Assembly: GCA_963662175.1 (NCBI GenBank) | Contig: OY759216.1 | Coordinates: 40,503,087 to 40,567,086, forward strand | DNA from: Aradus depressus | Lineage: Eukaryota; Arthropoda; Insecta; Hemiptera; Aradidae | Reading direction: 5' to 3' | Length of the DNA stretch: 64,000 nt | Part shown: in pieces, positions 55,024-64,000 of the stretch | Layout of the letters: each line of letters starts with the position of its first letter | Numbering within the stretch: the stretch's first letter is position 1 | Notes under the pieces: generated by a model | The model's database searches: none | What the model saw: the letters and a program-made list of their open reading frames with translations, nothing else | Told to the model about the DNA's origin: nothing | Made by a program: the position numbers and the translations under genes

Positions 55024-55552
55024 TCATATACATATATAAAGCTGAAAATGTCTGTGCGTTGTACCGCTATAACTCACGAACGGCTTGATAGATTTGATTA
55101 TTTTTTCTTTTTTAATTTGTTCGTCATCGTCTGTGGAAGGTTATAGGCGTATTAGTACCTCAATATCTGGTCCATCCCAGCATCCACCACGCAATCTTTG
55201 TAACTCAAAAACCACTGCAATGATTAATGAGGGATCTTTTTGAATAGATAAGTTTTATCTACCGGAAGGTTAAGGTCTATTTTTTAATCAACCCCTGGTT
55301 CATCCCAGCATCCACTCACGCAATCTTTGTAACTCGAAAACCATTGCAACAATTAATGAGAAATCTTTTTGAATAAATTAGTTTTAGCTCCAAAGCTAGC
55401 GTTACTACAGTTGAAGGACTATAAGCCTTATTCAGTATGAATAATTGAAAATTATAACATCATGAATGTACTGTCGAGGAACTGAATAGCCTTATAGGAG
55501 ATATTGGGAGAAAAGTCAAATTTCCCCGGGCAACGCCGGGTATTACTGCTAG
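55024..55552 (+). mobile_element. Non-autonomous Helitron, 529 bp
   Basis: Starts TC (TCATATACATATATAAAGCT) and ends CTAG after a GC-rich hairpin (CCCGGGCAACGCCGGG, then TATTACTGCTAG). It lies between A (55,023) and T (55,553) without target duplication. The 5' text (GAAAATGTCTGTGCG, CGCTATAACTCACGAACGGC) is typical of arthropod Helitron ends. It includes two direct copies of a ~125-bp unit (CATCCCAGCATCCA, GCAATCTTTGTAACTC). No Rep/helicase. Confidence 0.85.
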
Positions 55553-55895
55553 TTTTCTATAAAACCATTGTCCATGGGAACGAAAGGTACTCAAAAAGAG
55601 TTTTGGACCTGTTTTTGAGAACGGCAGATGGCGTATCCAGAAGGACAGAGAATTGAAAGACCACTACGGGGAGTCCGATTTGGTGACAGTGATCAAGCAG
55701 GACCTCGTAGAGAGATAGGGCAGAGGAAGGCTCTCTAAACAAGCCATCTAGAGAAGAGGAAGACCTAGACTTCGTTGACTGTAGACGTCAAGGCGGATCT
55801 CTTTGAAGCGAAAAGGCTTTCGATCGAGACGATTGGAGGAAGATTGTGTTGAAGGTCGGGTTCTTTCCGGACCGTAGCCGCTGGAAGAAGAAGAA
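55553..55895 (+). pseudogene. LINE tail, right half
   Basis: Resumes the interrupted frame (IFYKTIVHGNERYSKRVLDL, FLRTADGVSRR). Further on it reads RGRPRLR, DVKADLFEAKRLS and DRDDWRKIVL, the GRP-x-x-RW...DR-x-x-WR end typical of these LINEs. Multiple frameshifts. Confidence 0.65.
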
Positions 55896-55943
55896 AAAGA
55901 AAATGAAGAGGGTATAATATTGCTTTCTGTCTCTGAAACTCAC

Positions 55944-56076
55944 AGATAATCTTGCAATTAGTAAGACTATAGACGTTAATGTCCCGTTCAGGATGAAAGA
56001 CGGTAAGATAAAGCCCGCAGAACAGGTTGGAGGCAATCAAAGTGGCAACAGAAATGATTATCATCATTAAGAACAT
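55944..56076 (-). CDS. Candidate first coding exon with signal-anchor-like start
   Basis: Minus-strand ATG at 56,076, open for 44 codons to donor ATCT/GTGAGT at 55,944. It reads MFLMMIIISVATLIASNLFC, then GLYLTVFHPERDINVYSL and TNCKII. A hydrophobic segment followed by a polar, Cys-containing region suggests a secreted or single-pass membrane protein. Other frames are also open here and no partner exon was found. Confidence 0.27.
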
Positions 56077-56219
56077 TGTTCGTGTCTGGGATTATTGGCT
56101 CACTGATATAACGTTTCACCTCTGGCGTGCAGCTATGGAAAGTTGAAATCAGGGTCTTGTTTGGCCATACGGGGAAGAAATCTGAGTATACGAGTATATG
56201 TATAATATGAAAGTACGTC

Positions 56220-56480
56220 CCCGTTTTAATCAATTAATTTTTCTTTCCCTCTCCAAAACCAGTCGACCATTTCCTCTAATATTCAACAGCTGACTTACAT
56301 AGGGGCTCCTAAATCCTCGTACTAAATTTTGTGTCGATAAATTCATTACATTGGCAGTTATAACAGTTATTGTGTTAAGCTCCCCCCTTAATCCATCCTC
56401 TCGAATTTGACTGAAAATGAGAAGGTGTTGTCGTTAGAGGGTTTTGAATTCACACACGAAATATCGTATAGGTGGGAAAT
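56220..56480 (-). repeat. T-family fragment
   Basis: GCTGACTTACATAGGGGCTC, AATTTTGTGTCGATAAATTC and TTGTCGTTAGAGGGTTTTGA, in reverse, with no terminal palindrome. Confidence 0.78.
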
Positions 56481-56579
56481 AAGAAAAAGAGGCTAAATTT
56501 CGTTAGGTAGAGGTTGCAAAGTAGCGCTTCTTAAATCTAGCGAAAGGCCACCAAACCGGTAAACTTCATGACTCTGTCG

Positions 56580-57035
56580 TGCATAGAGGGAGCTGGGGAT
56601 AAAGGTTGGGCATGTTTGTAACCCTTACTCTATTCCTATCAACATGAGGCTGTGACGAGCTGTAGGCGACCGTTGGTGGACCAATTTGCAACGATCGGTG
56701 GTCGTCCTGAGCCCGATTTCAATTTTCTCCTTCTTCAGCCAGGAGTCGACAAATTGGCTGAACACCGGGTAGCCAGTCTCCGACTCCAGCTTTTGGTCCA
56801 GTCTCAGATACAAGATCCTGTGTCGCGAATTAACTCCACCCTGGCGTGGTCCTACATTCGAGGACTTTATGTTCAGCAGTTAAAATATCCATGATCTGAA
56901 AATATCTGGGACACCCAATGATCAGGTTGAAACCATGAGAAGTCGTGTCGAATCGGACGTCCGGGAATTATGAATAAGTCACAAGGCGTAAGGGCTCATA
57001 AATATCTGCTCCTGAAGGCATATTATATCAAGAGG
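56580..57035 (-). pseudogene. R1-like LINE, C-terminal end of ORF2 and 3' UTR
   Basis: The minus strand reads ILTAEHKVLECRTTPG, then in the next frame MYLRLDQKLESETGYPVFSQ and FVDSWLKKEKIEI. The GHGDFN motif is degraded to a QIMDI-like string. The 3' UTR (CGATCGTTGCAAATTGG) matches the copy at 43.05 kb. Frameshifted and truncated. Confidence 0.75.
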
Positions 57036-57261
57036 TGTATGAGGCGACAGCACAAGCACTTGATAGGCTCTTGTAACTCTTATAAGTGCTGCTAAACTAA
57101 AAAAAAAATAATGTATTTATAAATATATACAGTTCAATAAATTAAGAAGATTTTCCGAAGTAGAACCTGTAATTAGGAATAACATCATGGTAGGGTGAAA
57201 CACTAGTGTGTCGGTAGAAGCGTTCTATAGTCTGACTTCTTACATATTTAATTATTTCATA

Positions 57262-57548
57262 ATACCCGGCTTTCGAGACCGCCCTCATCATCATCATCAT
57301 GCTGTCTGATAAAACCTTTTTAAAAACATGACAATATAAAAAGTGAAATGAATAAATAAAAACTGTCCAATAAATAAATAATTACTCAAAAATTAACAAT
57401 TTAAAATTTCATGGATGGGAAACTGATACATTATTCCTGGCTGAGTCACAACTACTTAATAATGTATCAGCTCCCATCCATGATATTTTAATATACATTA
57501 AAGTTAATTGTTCAGAATTTAATTATTTATTGGACAGTTTTATTTTAC
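57262..57548. repeat. Hairpin with adjacent hammerhead-like motif
   Basis: Inverted arms 57,352-57,437 and 57,462-57,548 (AAACTGTCCAATAAATAAAT with its complement; TTTCATGGATGGGAAACTGA with TCAGCTCCCATCCATGATAT) around a ~22-nt loop. On the minus strand at 57,266-57,292: GATGATGA, GGG-CGGT-CUC hairpin, GAAAGCCGGG. Confidence 0.75.
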
Positions 57549-57567
57549 ACAGCCATTTTTTTTTTTT

Positions 57568-58470
57568 TACTTCCCCTGCAGGAAAGTTACGAAATCAGTC
57601 AGTAATTCGATATCGAGTTTTAACCGGAATTTAATTTTTTCTGAACAGTTGTATTCCAAAAATGAAAAAAAAAAACGGTGAATGACCATCAATGAACTTC
57701 CCCAGCACATATTATCCACATACAAATTTTTTTGCCAATACATACATTAAATCGATAGGTCATAGGGCACTTGAATTGAGCCCCGGTGTCGTCTATTTTA
57801 TTTTATTGTTTAAATCGCGCTGGGCGGTACATTCCCTGAGATTCAACAACATTTCTTCCTCTTCTTTTTTTTCTATAATACATTGATACAGTCAAAAAAA
57901 GTTGACGGTGAATGTACTTCCACAGAACGAATTAATTAACTCCGAAACGAGTCGACCGTTTACGCTATTATTCAATAGTTGACTTACACAGGGGTTTCTA
58001 AATGCTCATACTAAGTTTTATGTAGATAAATTCATTCAATCGGCAGTTATTAGGTTTTTTTGAATTGAGGCTCCTCCCCTTTAGCCGATTTCATTGAAAT
58101 TTGACAGGTTATGTCCTCTGACTTTAAATATGCAATTTCATGTTGATATTACTTCGGCAGTCATTGGGGTTTTTGAGTTGCACCCCCTCTGTTCCCCAGA
58201 GAATGCAGCAGAAACACCGCTGACATTTAATAGGGCTTTGAATTTACATACGAAATTCGTGTCAATACAATCATTACAATGGCAGTTATTAGAGTTTTTG
58301 TGTTGAGCCTCCCATAAAATCCATCCTTACCCTTAGCCGATTTGATAGAAAATCAATAGTTGTCGTTCTTAGAGGGTTCTGGATATCCATAAAATTTTCC
58401 GTGTCGATACATTCATTTTATTGAGTGTTATCGTGCATTTTATCGGGTGTTATCGTGCTCACAGACACAC
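57568..58470 (-). mobile_element. T-family element, inverted copy
   Basis: In reverse: GGTGAATGTACTTCCACAGA, ATTCAATAGTTGACTTACAC, AATCGGCAGTTATTAGG, AATGGCAGTTATTAGAGTTT and TTGTCGTTCTTAGAGGG. At least four internal units. Ends beside the next, oppositely oriented copy. Confidence 0.8.
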
Positions 58471-58477
58471 ATGTATT

Positions 58478-59135
58478 TTATTCCCCCAGCTTCAAGAAAT
58501 ATAGGGGAAGTTATATAATCAGTCAAAAATTTGAGCGGATTTTTTAACGGAATTTCATGTTTTCCGACCTCCAGATTTGAAATAAGAAAACAAAATGTCT
58601 GACTGTGTGTCTGAGAACTCGATAACTGCCGATAGAATGAATATATCGAAACGAAATTTTATATGTGAGTCCAAAAGCATCTAACGACTACTTCTACTGA
58701 TTTTCAGCCAAATCGACGAAAGAGAAAGGGGATTTAGAGTTAACACAAAAATTCTAATAAATACAATGAATGAATCGACACAAATATTTATATGTGTGAC
58801 CTGAACCTCATAAGAACAACTCTTAAATTGTAACAACAAATCAATTTTCAGTCAAATCGACCGAACGGAAGGGGTGGTTCTGGGGAGGGGGCTCAATTCA
58901 AAAACCCTAATAAGTAGAGGAGCCCCTACGTAGGTCAACTATTGAATATTAGCGCAAACGGTGGATTGGTTATGGAGGAGAAAAACATCAATTTATTAAT
59001 TCGTTCTGGGGAAGTACATTGCCGGTGATTAACTGATGTTTTTTTTTTCATTTTTGCAATCAGTAAAATTGAAATTGCGTTTAAATCTCAGCATCGACAT
59101 TCTGACCGATATGCTGGTCTCGGATGTAGGCTATA
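58478..59135 (+). mobile_element. T-family element, forward copy
   Basis: CCCCCAGCTTCAAGAAATAT, AGGGGAAGTTATATAATCAG, TTTTCCGACCTCCAGATTTG, then internal units (GATAGAATGAATATATCGAA and others). Right end TATTAATTCGTTCTGGGGAA, GGTGATTAACTGATG and a decayed right terminal repeat (ATCAGTAAAATTGAAATTGC). Confidence 0.82.
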
Positions 59136-59559
59136 ACATCCGTTCACTGAATCGTCTGGGTAAAGATGCGTTTATTCCTCATTATTAAAAAAAAAATTGC
59201 ATTGGAAACATTTTATTCTATGTCCAACCTTCAGATCAAGTAAAATATCCCAATTACTCCCGAGCAACACCAGGTAAACTGCTAGTAGTCAGTAATAACG
59301 AAACATTATTAATATCTAGCATTTAGAGTAATCACTAGGTCTTTTACAATTTACAATGGTAGAGTTCATATGAAGTATCATTTAATGACAAAATCGTTAC
59401 ATGAACTTATAGAGCGGATAATGTCAGATTTATGTGGATAATGGTAATCTTCAGCTTTGGTTCCAATATGAAAACGATATGGGATGATTCGAATACAGAT
59501 CACAGAGGCATCTCGTGTTATCGTCTCTAGCTTGTCTATCATTAACAACATTCGTTATT

Positions 59560-59893
59560 TATTTTTTCATTAATTTATTTATGTATTTTTTTTTATATTT
59601 GTTATTATTATTATTATTTTTTTTCTCTTTTCTATATTTCGCACGTTGTGACCTGATGAAGGGACGTAAGAATGTCGTCGTGAAGAAGACACTTCCGGAA
59701 AAGATATAAAAAATTATTATCTTAATTTTAGTTAAATTAAATTATTTATCTACCGTATTTATTAATATCATTATTTATGTACTGTTATTTTCAAGTATTC
59801 ATTCATTTCATTCTATTTTTTAGTAGTATTGTTAATTTTAATCGTATGTGTGTCAGACTTTGTTAGTAGTTAATATCTCTTTATCTGTTTTTC
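59560..59893 (+). repeat. Dispersed repeat H, forward copy
   Basis: TTTTCTATATTTCGCACGTT, CTGATGAAGGGACGTAAGAA, CACTTCCGGAAAAGATATAA, TTAGTAGTATTGTTAAT. The inverted copy is at 49.4-49.76 kb. The GAAA half of the hammerhead-like core is lost here. Confidence 0.7.
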
Positions 59894-59894
59894 T

Positions 59895-60440
59895 ATGTAA
59901 ATTTACACACATTAAGATCATTAAAATATTATAAAATCAATTATTATTATTTGCATAAAAACAGCTGTTAGGAGTGAGATATAAAACGAAATGTGAACAA
60001 CCAATGAATGGAAAACAAAAGACGACGATCCGCGGTTTTAAATAGTGTGAAACCGTCTAAGGAAAGATGTGGAGTTGGACAGTCAAGAGAGAGAAGTGTT
60101 TTTATGCTTAAGTTAGTGAACCATGTAGGAGTGAAATAACAGTGAAATAGAAGAGAAAAGGTACTTTTATTTTTTATACTAATGTTTATATGCCCAAAAA
60201 TAACAGATATGTAGATGTAGAAATAAATTTATATGATTTTTATCGTAATTCGATTTTTTTATAAAATCATCAAATTTGATATTAATATTTTGATTTTATT
60301 TATAATGTAGGTTTAGATAAATAAACCCAATATTTGTTCTCTTATTCTATGCTATTAATTTCCCTGTGAGCCCAGTAAGATAATTTATATCTTTGGATTA
60401 GATTGAACAATTTTGCAAATTTAAGGAAAACAATATGGAA
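59895..60440 (+). repeat. 560-bp dispersed repeat L, copy 2 (LTR-like)
   Basis: Matches 44,250-44,860 with small indels, same orientation. It lies directly after repeat H, whereas copy 1 does not. CATAAAAACAGCTGTTAGGA (promoter-like) and GATAAATAAACCCAATATTT (polyadenylation-like) are shared. Confidence 0.6.
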
Positions 60441-60464
60441 TCTCATTATTATATTGTAATGTTC

Positions 60465-61513
60465 TATATTGTCCATTACATGTAATATTTAAGAAATGGA
60501 AAATAAGATACGTAAATATAATCAGTTAGTAGACCTAAGGAAGGTTACTGGGGGTTATCTAATCGATTTGTACCAGGGTCGATATAGTTTCAAAATATAT
60601 CAAATCATTTATTTCAATTATGTCATAAAATTAAATGTTAGGCTAATAATTAGTTAACTATAAATGTAAGCAACTAGGATTGTATACGGGAATATGAAAG
60701 TAATATAAAAAAACCCAGATGTTTAGTGCTAAAGGCTGTAAAAATTGTGGGCCAATGACGGAGCTGAATCCAAAACAAGAGAGAAGTGGTCTGTCCCCTC
60801 GTGGGAAGAGTCGTTGTTCAGAGTGAGATGTGAGAGGGTGTCTGTGGAAAAGAGTCGTTGTTCAGAGTGAGATGTGAGAGGGTGTCTGTGGAAAAGGGAG
60901 TCGTTGTTCAGAGTGAGATGTGAGAGGGTGTCTGTGGAAAGGAGTCGTTGTTCAGAGTGAGATGTGAGAGGGTGTCTGTGGAGGGATCTGTGGAAAGATG
61001 TGCAGTGGAGTAAGTTTGATTGTCTGAGGACATAGAAGTAAAAGTGTGTATCCCGTAATAATGAAAATCAACTGGTAAAGACAGAGGACGTCAGAGGTCT
61101 ACCAACAATCCCATCTCATCAGTGGTACAAAACGAAATCATCGATCATCAACTCAATACAGCATGCAAGCCCCGCAGGTTTAGTTGAATGTGTGTTTAAA
61201 AAAGAAAACTCTCTATGTCTGTAAAATTTATGTGATACTAACCCATAAAAATGTCATGATGAAATTTAAAATAAAATAAAAATGTAACAAATTATTTTAA
61301 AGTTTTTATTTTTATTTATAAATTATACATAACCAGGTTCTCTCATAATCGTTATTTCATATAATTATTATTAAATTATATAATTAAATTAAAATATCAA
61401 GTAGCACTAATAACAAGCGTTACAAATGTCGCTTCGAACAGGGACTTGAAAAATTAAGGACTTGAAAAATTAAGGACTTGAAACATTAAGGATTTGAAAT
61501 ATTAAATTTTATA
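60465..61513 (+). mobile_element. Putative 5' LTR of a gypsy-like element, with two tandem arrays
   Basis: It ends just before the primer-binding-site-like TGGCGCCCGAA at 61,514. It contains four tandem ~46-bp copies of GTCGTTGTTCAGAGTGAGAT plus GTGAGAGGGTGTCTGTGG (60,808-60,982) and about four copies of a 15-bp AAAATTAAGGACTTG unit near its end. The left boundary is a guess at TGTAATGTTCTATATTGTCC. No matching 3' LTR is visible before 64,000. Confidence 0.4.
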
Positions 61514-61590
61514 TGGCGCCCGAAAAGAAAATTATAAGAGGACCTTATGTATAATTTTGTAAAAAATATCTGTAAAAATTAATTTTAAAA

Positions 61591-62604
61591 ATGTATAAAA
61601 AGTTAGCGTCCAAAATGGCCGACTATAATAGAAGTTCTCAGAGAACGAATCTGAACAATAATGGCGGACAAAATAGAATAAATTATGATAATTGCCTTCA
61701 GCCGGAGAGTGAGACAAATGTAAATTTAAATACCATGATGGAAATGATAATAAAAAATATGAACGTAAAATTTGAGCAACAGTCAAAACAAAATAATGAA
61801 ATGCAATCAAAACATTTTAATGAAATAAATTCAAAATTCGAGCAACAGTCAAAACAAAATAATGAAATGCAATCAAAACATTTTAATGAAATAAATTCAA
61901 AATTCGAGCAACAGTCAGAACATAATAATGAAATGCAATCAAAACATTTTAATGAAATGAATTCTAAATTCGAGCAACAATCAAAACATTTTAATGAAAT
62001 GAATTCAAAAATTGATGAATTAAAAGAAGACGTAAGCATAGAATTTGAAAATTTAAATAAAGATTTAAACAAACGTTTCGATCAATTTAATAAAATTGTT
62101 GATCTGAAATTTAGTGATCAAAGTTTAGAAATAAATCATAAATGTGAACAATTAAATAATATGATTGTAGATAGACAGGAAAATGGAGAAATAAAGGAAA
62201 ATAATGAAACACAGAAGAAAATAAAATTCAATAAGAAGATAGACAAATGTAAATTTATTAAAACCATAATAGCTAATGGTATTGTTATAAAGAAACATAA
62301 TAATAAGATAGAGAAACTAAAAAAACATAAGATAAATAAAATTAAAAGTCCTAGAAAAATCGGATATCGAAAAACAAATTTTCATAGATGTGTAAATGAA
62401 CATAACTATAACAAGTGTAAAAAACTTGAGTTCAAAAATAATCATAATAAAAATAATTTGAAAAATTCGAAAACAAAATATCTACGTCAAAGAAATAAAC
62501 GAATAAAGAAAAAGATAAGTTTAAACATTAGTAACAAATTTAGAAAAATAGATAATCGAAAACTAAATTATAAATATAAAAGAAAGAAAATAATAAATAT
62601 TTAA
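61591..62604 (+). CDS. Gag-like coiled-coil ORF of an LTR retrotransposon
   Basis: 337 codons, ATG at 61,591, about 75 bp after the primer-binding-site-like TGGCGCCCGAA (61,514). Residues about 60-140 are repeats of FEQQSKQNNEMQSKHFNEIN, about 20-23 residues long, likely coiled coil. The C-terminal third is very Lys/Asn-rich and basic (KIKFNKKIDKCKFIK), suiting nucleic-acid binding. There is no CCHC knuckle, protease or RT. I read it as a non-autonomous gag-only derivative. A host protein is less likely given the leader. The high AAT/AAA content follows local base composition. Confidence 0.6.
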   Translation: MYKKLASKMADYNRSSQRTNLNNNGGQNRINYDNCLQPESETNVNLNTMMEMIIKNMNVKFEQQSKQNNEMQSKHFNEINSKFEQQSKQNNEMQSKHFNEINSKFEQQSEHNNEMQSKHFNEMNSKFEQQSKHFNEMNSKIDELKEDVSIEFENLNKDLNKRFDQFNKIVDLKFSDQSLEINHKCEQLNNMIVDRQENGEIKENNETQKKIKFNKKIDKCKFIKTIIANGIVIKKHNNKIEKLKKHKINKIKSPRKIGYRKTNFHRCVNEHNYNKCKKLEFKNNHNKNNLKNSKTKYLRQRNKRIKKKISLNISNKFRKIDNRKLNYKYKRKKIINI

Positions 62605-64000
62605 CCGATGAAATTTTGGATATTGAAAATTGCTTGTCCTAGGATTATGATCTGGAACTATTAAATGTAACATTAAAATTAATAAAAAAAAAAAAAAATA
62701 GAAAGAGAAAGTATCAGTTAATATGTTGAATTTTGTCGAAATGAATAATTGCAAAATAAAATGATATAATTAATTAATGAAAAATGTACCTGAGATTTGA
62801 TATCACAATTTTATCTGTCAAGAATTGTTTGCATGTAAAAATTTGAGTTAATAAAAATAAATAAAAATCAATAAAATGAATGAAATTAATGTAAACAAAG
62901 AAGTTGTCACTCGAGATGTAAATAGGGTCTAATTAATAAATAATTGTAAATAAAGAATAAATTAAACTAAAGTTAGAAATAAATATGGGACGTAGTTAAC
63001 TTGATATGTCAACCAAGTCTAGATTGAGGAGACGTACTGATGAATAGATAAAGGATAAGACAGCTGCTAGAGTCTTTTATGATAAACAACTGAAGGTTGT
63101 AAACACGTCAAATAATGTTAATATTGATTGTGTATTTGTTTATGGTATGTCTTGTTATTTTTAATATGATGTATGCTATTTTTTTATTAGAGTGGTGGTA
63201 TTATAAAAGAGGTAATAATGACCAATGTTGGGTCTGAGACTGATTGAGAATATGAGAGTGGGTGATGTTCTGACATAGAATAAAAAAAAATTATATAATT
63301 AAAATTAGATGTAAATAATGTTTAGTGAACTCTGCATTCTGTACAGAATATTTTTGATTTTAAATGTTTTTAAATAAAAACATATTTATTTATTGTAATA
63401 TTATATTTATGGTGGTTATTTTTATGGGAAATTTTATAATAAGGGTTAGTCTCGAATTGAACTATTTATTGGTATTTATGCATGCATTTTTGATGGTATT
63501 GGTGATAAAATAAAAATATTTATAATAAAAAAAAAAAAAAAAAAAAAATATTAGTTTAAAGGGTTTGTTATTGTTATTAAACCGTAATTGTCAACAACGT
63601 GGGCCATGTTGATTTAAGGAGTTTAGCGTCCTTACGGAAACGAGTTATATTAACCCACAAATGGTTTTTGAAAGCGATAATCGCTCGTAGGTTCAGAATA
63701 AATAGACATGGTAATGAAGGAAGTAAATAAAAAAAAATATAGATAATTGAAAGGAGAGAGGGAATTGTACTTTTAAATAGAAGGAAGGATTAAAGAATGA
63801 ATATTAAAAATTTTTAGGCTTAGCCTATAGGTGGGAAGGAATTGGATTATGAGTATTTTATGGTAGTAGGCGAAGATCCAAGGAGATCAGGATGGTTAAG
63901 AGATACCAGGGAGATTATTTAAGAATTTTAGATTATATTAAGGAGTGTGGGTAAATTGTATGGCAAATTAATGATTAGTGTTGGAATTTTGAATGTAGAA
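62605..64000. other. Downstream region of the LTR element, possible pol relic
   Basis: At 63,012-63,110 a plus frame reads SRLRRRTDE, stop, IKDKTAARVFYDKQLKVVNT, vaguely like an integrase C-terminal segment of gypsy elements. The rest is AT-rich with A runs (62,683-62,699, 63,527-63,548). No 3' LTR and no host gene were seen. Confidence 0.35.

Noticed and set aside
61698..62072. Cys/Phe-rich minus-strand ORF of 124 codons
   Set aside because: Complement of the coiled-coil repeats in the gag-like ORF. The cysteines come from GCA/ACA codons on the other strand.

Overview
This is AT-rich animal nuclear DNA, most probably from an insect. Two facts support that: one spliced exon of a metabotropic GABA-B receptor, and a set of arthropod-type transposon families (CR1-, R1-, I- and Jockey-like LINEs, mariner, a TA-target MITE, Helitron, tRNA-derived SINEs). 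A hemipteran is possible, but I cannot show it from the window. There are no operons, CRISPR arrays or bacterial features. Nearly all 64 kb is layered mobile-element debris, with a few islands that look like host genes.

Host-like islands: (1) 11,049-13,173 (+), a large exon for an unrecognised, probably secreted, Cys/Thr/Lys-rich acidic protein with a C-terminal coiled coil; (2) 22,446-22,583 (-), a 46-codon GABA-B receptor exon with good splice sites; (3) weaker exon candidates at 35,626-35,721 (+), 36,770-37,161 (-, three small exons) and 55,944-56,076 (-). The sequence around these is probably intron or intergenic DNA swollen by repeats.

Mobile-element layout: 0-10.6 kb holds T-family copies (about 100-bp terminal inverted repeats with an internal tandem ~120-130-bp motif), an R1-like and a Jockey-like LINE tail, and a cluster of SINEs. 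13-17 kb holds an R1-like tail framed by 35-bp inverted repeats, a T element, and a composite made of a SINE fused to antisense LINE coding sequence. 18-30 kb holds SINE pieces, a LINE tail, a mariner DNA-binding-domain remnant, a Jockey tail, two TA-flanked MITEs, an hAT-like MITE and a second composite. 31-35 kb holds a BED zinc-finger mini-ORF and three LINE tails, two of them with RNase H-type context. 37.6-38.4 kb is a nearly perfect 262-bp-arm foldback. 45.1-49.25 kb is a CR1-like LINE with an almost complete ORF2, broken by one frameshift in a C run. 51.6-52.5 kb and 60.5-63.2 kb are LTR-element remnants with primer-binding-site-like sequences. 54.8-55.9 kb is a LINE tail split by a 529-bp Helitron.

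The most interesting cross-cutting pattern is a repeated hammerhead-ribozyme-like core (CTGANGA, short hairpin, GAAA). It occurs at about ten places in sequences that otherwise differ, and in two or three foldback elements it sits in both inverted arms. Penelope-like elements are known to carry hammerheads, but I see no Penelope reverse transcriptase here. The other notable pattern is the SINE/antisense-LINE composite, seen twice with the same junction.
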